Assembly: GCF_000058485.1 (NCBI RefSeq)
Contig: NC_008278.1
Coordinates: 4,272,962-4,336,961, forward strand
Direction: 5' to 3'
Source of the DNA: Frankia alni ACN14a
GTDB taxonomy: Bacteria > Actinomycetota > Actinomycetes > Frankiales > Frankiaceae
Length of the DNA: 64,000 bases
In this document: piece after piece, positions 61,668-64,000 of the stretch
Numbering within the stretch: position 1 is the stretch's first letter
Layout: every line of letters begins with the position of its first letter
Position numbers and translations under genes: made by a program
The notes under the pieces: model-generated
What the model saw: only the letters and a program-made list of their open reading frames with translations
What the model was told of the DNA's origin: nothing
Databases searched by the model: none

Positions 61668-62495
61668 TCAGTCGCCGAGGGCGGCGGCGCTCGCCGTGTC
61701 GGGCATCTCCAGGTGGCACGTGAGTCCGCCGTCGATCGGCAGCAGGACGCCGGTGATGAACGAGCCCTCGTCGGAGGCGAGGAACACCGCTCCGCTCGCG
61801 ATGTCGCTGGACAGGCCAAGCCGAGGCAACATGATCGTCTTGCGGACGGGCGCCATCAGCGCCTCGTTCGCGACCATCTTCGTCATCTCCTCGCCGCCGG
61901 TGTTCGTGAAGCCGACGATGATGGCGTTCGAGCGGATGCCGTACTGGCCGTAGTCGACCGCGATCTGCCGGGTCAGCGAGTTGATCGCACCCTTGGAGGA
62001 CTGGTAGCTCGGCCGCCCGGTGATCGACAGGACGCTGGAGGCCGCCGAGATGTTGATGATCGCGCCGCCGCCCGCCGCGATGAGGTGCGGGATGGCGTAC
62101 TTCGCCGCCCAGAACGTCCCGTACAGGCCGATGCGGACGATCTCGTCGAAGACCTCGGTGCTGACGTCGGCGACCTTGGTGTCGGGCCGTCCCGGCCCGG
62201 TGAGGTGCGTCGCCGCCGCGTTGTTGACGACGGTCGTCAGCGAACCGTAGGTCGACACCGCCAGCTCGACCGCCGCGCGGACGTCGTCCTCCGACGCCGC
62301 GCTGCCGGCGGCGAACGTGACGTTCTCCCCGCGGGCCTTCGCCTCCTGCTCGATCTGCGAGCCGGCGTCCACCGAGCGGCCGGTGAAGACGACGGACGCG
62401 CCCTCCCGGGCGAACCGCTCGACGAACTCCCGGCCGATGCCCCGCGTGCCGCCCGTGATGAGGGCGACCTTGCCGGACAGGCGCTGCGCACTCAT
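61668..62495 (-). CDS. Short-chain dehydrogenase/reductase
   Basis: The 275-residue SDR has the NAD(P) motif ITGGTRGIG (about residues 13-21), NNAAATH, catalytic Ser in ISAASS, YQSSKGA with Tyr and Lys, and an intact C-terminal PIDGGL region. Its ATG overlaps the stop of the upstream DapB-like gene by four bases (ATGA), so translation is coupled and both act in one pathway, probably oxidising or reducing a hydroxy/keto substrate. The substrate is unknown. Confidence 0.92.
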   Translation of the reverse strand: MSAQRLSGKVALITGGTRGIGREFVERFAREGASVVFTGRSVDAGSQIEQEAKARGENVTFAAGSAASEDDVRAAVELAVSTYGSLTTVVNNAAATHLTGPGRPDTKVADVSTEVFDEIVRIGLYGTFWAAKYAIPHLIAAGGGAIINISAASSVLSITGRPSYQSSKGAINSLTRQIAVDYGQYGIRSNAIIVGFTNTGGEEMTKMVANEALMAPVRKTIMLPRLGLSSDIASGAVFLASDEGSFITGVLLPIDGGLTCHLEMPDTASAAALGD

Positions 62496-63559
62496 GACTG
62501 CAGCGCCCCGGACACCACGCCGACCGGCGCGGGCAGGTCGAGCACCGTGACCCAGCCGGTCTTCTGCGTGGCGGCGACGCCGGGCAGGCAGGCGACCGCG
62601 CGCGCGGCGTTGAGGGCGGCGACGTGGTCCGGACCGTCGTGCGAACCGGGCAGGCCGAACTGCAGCTCGATCGACGGGCTGCCCTCGACGACGACGCGCC
62701 AGTTGGGCTCGTCGTCGTCCTGGCGCCAGTCGTCGCCGAGGCCGAGCACCGCGCTCTGCTCGTTGACGAGCTCGTAGAACGGCTTGCCGTTGGAGTAGGC
62801 GGTCAGCGTCCACCGGGCCCCGGCGACGTGCCCCTTCGGGATGTGAAGGCCGCTGGGCTGCAGCGTGAGGTCCTCCGGCGCCGCGCCGAACTCCTTCTTC
62901 GTCAGCTTGGTGCCGTCGTACGGAATGCCGAGGGCCCGGGCGACGATCTGCGCGGACTGGCCGATGCACCACTGCCAGGACGCGTCGGCGAAGGAAAGCT
63001 CGCCGTCGAGGTCCACCTTCTCGGGGATCTCCTGGCCGAAGCCGAGGAACTCGCCGAGCTGGAAGGCCGACGGGTAGTGCGGGACGTGGTCCTTCTGCCA
63101 GGCGCGCACGTACGTCACGTCGGCGCTGTAGCCGGTGGCGAACAGCGGCAGGACGTCGCTGATCAGGCCGGGGATGTTGCCGCCGGCGATCAGGGCGGAG
63201 CCGCCCTCCTCGCCCGCGGCCTGAATCAGGTCGTACGAGGGTTCGCTCGGCAGGAACCAGCCGCCGTGACTGGAGTAGACGCTGGTGCCCGCGCGCATGA
63301 ACCGCGCGATCAGCTCCGGCTGCCAGTCGATGCCGTGCCAGGCGAGGACGTCCGCCTTCAGCCCGATCAGCGCGTCGACGTCGCGGGTGGCGATGACGCC
63401 CGTGGGGGCGATCCCGACGATGTCGCCGGCGTCCTTACCATCCTTGTCCTCGCTGTGCACGAGAACACCGACGAGTTCGAACGCCGGGTTGCCCTGCACG
63501 AGCCGGACCACCGTGCTTCCGACCCCGCCGGTGTAGCCGACAACCACCCGTAATGCCAT
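62492..63559 (-). CDS. Dihydrodipicolinate reductase-like NAD(P)-binding protein (amine dehydrogenase-like)
   Basis: The 355-residue protein starts with a Rossmann fold of the DapB type (MALRVVVGYTGGVGSTVVRLV; GxTGxxG variant), followed by VLVHSEDKDGKDAGDIVGI and AGTSVYSSHGGWFLPSEPSYDLI. It matches the actinobacterial dihydrodipicolinate-reductase-like group, also called NAD(P)H-dependent amine dehydrogenases, rather than true DapB, which is shorter. GGAGGCGACGC precedes the ATG. It is coupled to the downstream SDR. Likely in catabolism; the substrate is not known. Confidence 0.82.
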   Translation of the reverse strand: MALRVVVGYTGGVGSTVVRLVQGNPAFELVGVLVHSEDKDGKDAGDIVGIAPTGVIATRDVDALIGLKADVLAWHGIDWQPELIARFMRAGTSVYSSHGGWFLPSEPSYDLIQAAGEEGGSALIAGGNIPGLISDVLPLFATGYSADVTYVRAWQKDHVPHYPSAFQLGEFLGFGQEIPEKVDLDGELSFADASWQWCIGQSAQIVARALGIPYDGTKLTKKEFGAAPEDLTLQPSGLHIPKGHVAGARWTLTAYSNGKPFYELVNEQSAVLGLGDDWRQDDDEPNWRVVVEGSPSIELQFGLPGSHDGPDHVAALNAARAVACLPGVAATQKTGWVTVLDLPAPVGVVSGALQS

Positions 63560-63818
63560 GCGTCGCCTCCGCGTTCACCTCTGCGCGTCCAACCGGACGT
63601 GCCGAGGGTCACACGCGTCGGCCAACCCAGTCAATCGACGGTCAGGAAGCTGAACACTTGTACAGCACCCGGAATCTCCCCGTCCGGCGCGGTGTTCACC
63701 TCCGGCGACGGTGGACGGCAGGGTCGCCGGTCGGGCCTGGTGCGCCCGCCGGCCGCGGGGTGGCAGCAGGTCGGCGCCCCGCGACGGGCCCGCGACGAGG
63801 AGGGTGACGGTCGGACGC

Positions 63819-64000
63819 ATGCGCGTGGACATCTGGAGTGACGTCGTCTGCCCGTGGTGCTACATCGGCAAGGCGCGCTTCGAGCAGGCCCTGGCCGGTT
63901 TCGCGCACCGCGACGAGGTGAGCGTGGTGTTCCACTCCTACGAGCTGGACCCGACGCTGCCCCGCGGCGAGTCCGGCCCCCTGCGCGAGGCGCTGGCCGC
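63819..64000 (+). CDS. DsbA family oxidoreductase (FrnE-like), 3' end cut off by the window
   Basis: The first 60 codons read MRVDIWSDVVCPWCYIGKAR then FEQALAGFAHRDEVSVVF, the start of a FrnE/2-hydroxychromene-2-carboxylate isomerase-like thioredoxin fold. CPWC at residues 11-14 is the redox motif. Such cytoplasmic proteins handle disulfides or act as glutathione/mycothiol-dependent isomerases. A GGAGGG lies some 15 bases upstream, a little far. The gene is divergent from the DapB-like gene, with a 259-base gap between. Confidence 0.9.
   Translation, partial: MRVDIWSDVVCPWCYIGKARFEQALAGFAHRDEVSVVFHSYELDPTLPRGESGPLREALA

Overview
The window comes from a very GC-rich actinobacterium. Several things together suggest Frankia or a close relative: a DUF222/13E12-type HNH protein, a TIR–NB-ARC–TPR protein, F420/FMN split-barrel enzymes, a SCO6745-type protein, an ECF41 sigma factor paired with a carboxymuconolactone decarboxylase, and many TetR/MarR/GntR regulators. 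The genus is an inference. I see no rRNA, tRNA, CRISPR array, insertion sequence, phage module or replication origin. About 51 genes, remnants or partial genes can be supported.

Layout. 1–6400: a cut-off short-chain dehydrogenase, a metallo-beta-lactamase-fold hydrolase, a two-domain acyl-CoA dehydrogenase with a TetR regulator, and a metallophosphoesterase. 6900–14300: a siderophore-binding lipoprotein, a triple-Excalibur secreted protein, a decayed methyltransferase, a PEBP gene divergent from GntR/SCO6745, then htpG. 14360–18600: an accessory pocket with a TIR-STAND protein that lacks most of its TPR tail, a Vps62-like protein with a possible pore-forming half, and a frameshifted remnant. 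18650–22900: a GT2 and a GT39 glycosyltransferase, the latter bracketed by two copies of a conserved hairpin, then a TetR gene. 23200–29640: DUF2889, an alpha/beta hydrolase, an MFS exporter and the HNH protein. 29770–37110: small redox enzymes, DinB, a nucleoside phosphorylase, a decayed sigma factor, MarR with a clear operator, TetR, and a secreted collagen-like protein.

37870–42290 is a tightly coupled four-gene operon: ferredoxin, ferredoxin reductase, a dehydrogenase–CMD fusion, and a cytochrome P450. It looks like a self-contained P450 electron-transfer and oxidation unit. 42390–48030 holds a small secreted protein, a GH27 alpha-galactosidase, an EthD-like protein and HrpB helicase. 48360–50030 is an ECF41 sigma factor with its CMD partner and a matching promoter. 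50055–59315 is a signalling block: PASTA kinase, SpoIIE-type phosphatase, and a 1826-residue kinase–ATPase–GAF–GAF–GGDEF protein. 59450–64000 has a nitroreductase remnant, a luciferase-like enzyme, a Ddn-type enzyme, an SDR/DapB-like pair and the start of a DsbA-like gene.

The most unusual pattern is not a gene. Short tandem repeats begin at the stop codon of several genes, with a unit length (14–17 bp) that is not a multiple of three, so the stop is repeated in successive reading frames. Repeats inside coding sequence in the same window mostly have periods divisible by three.
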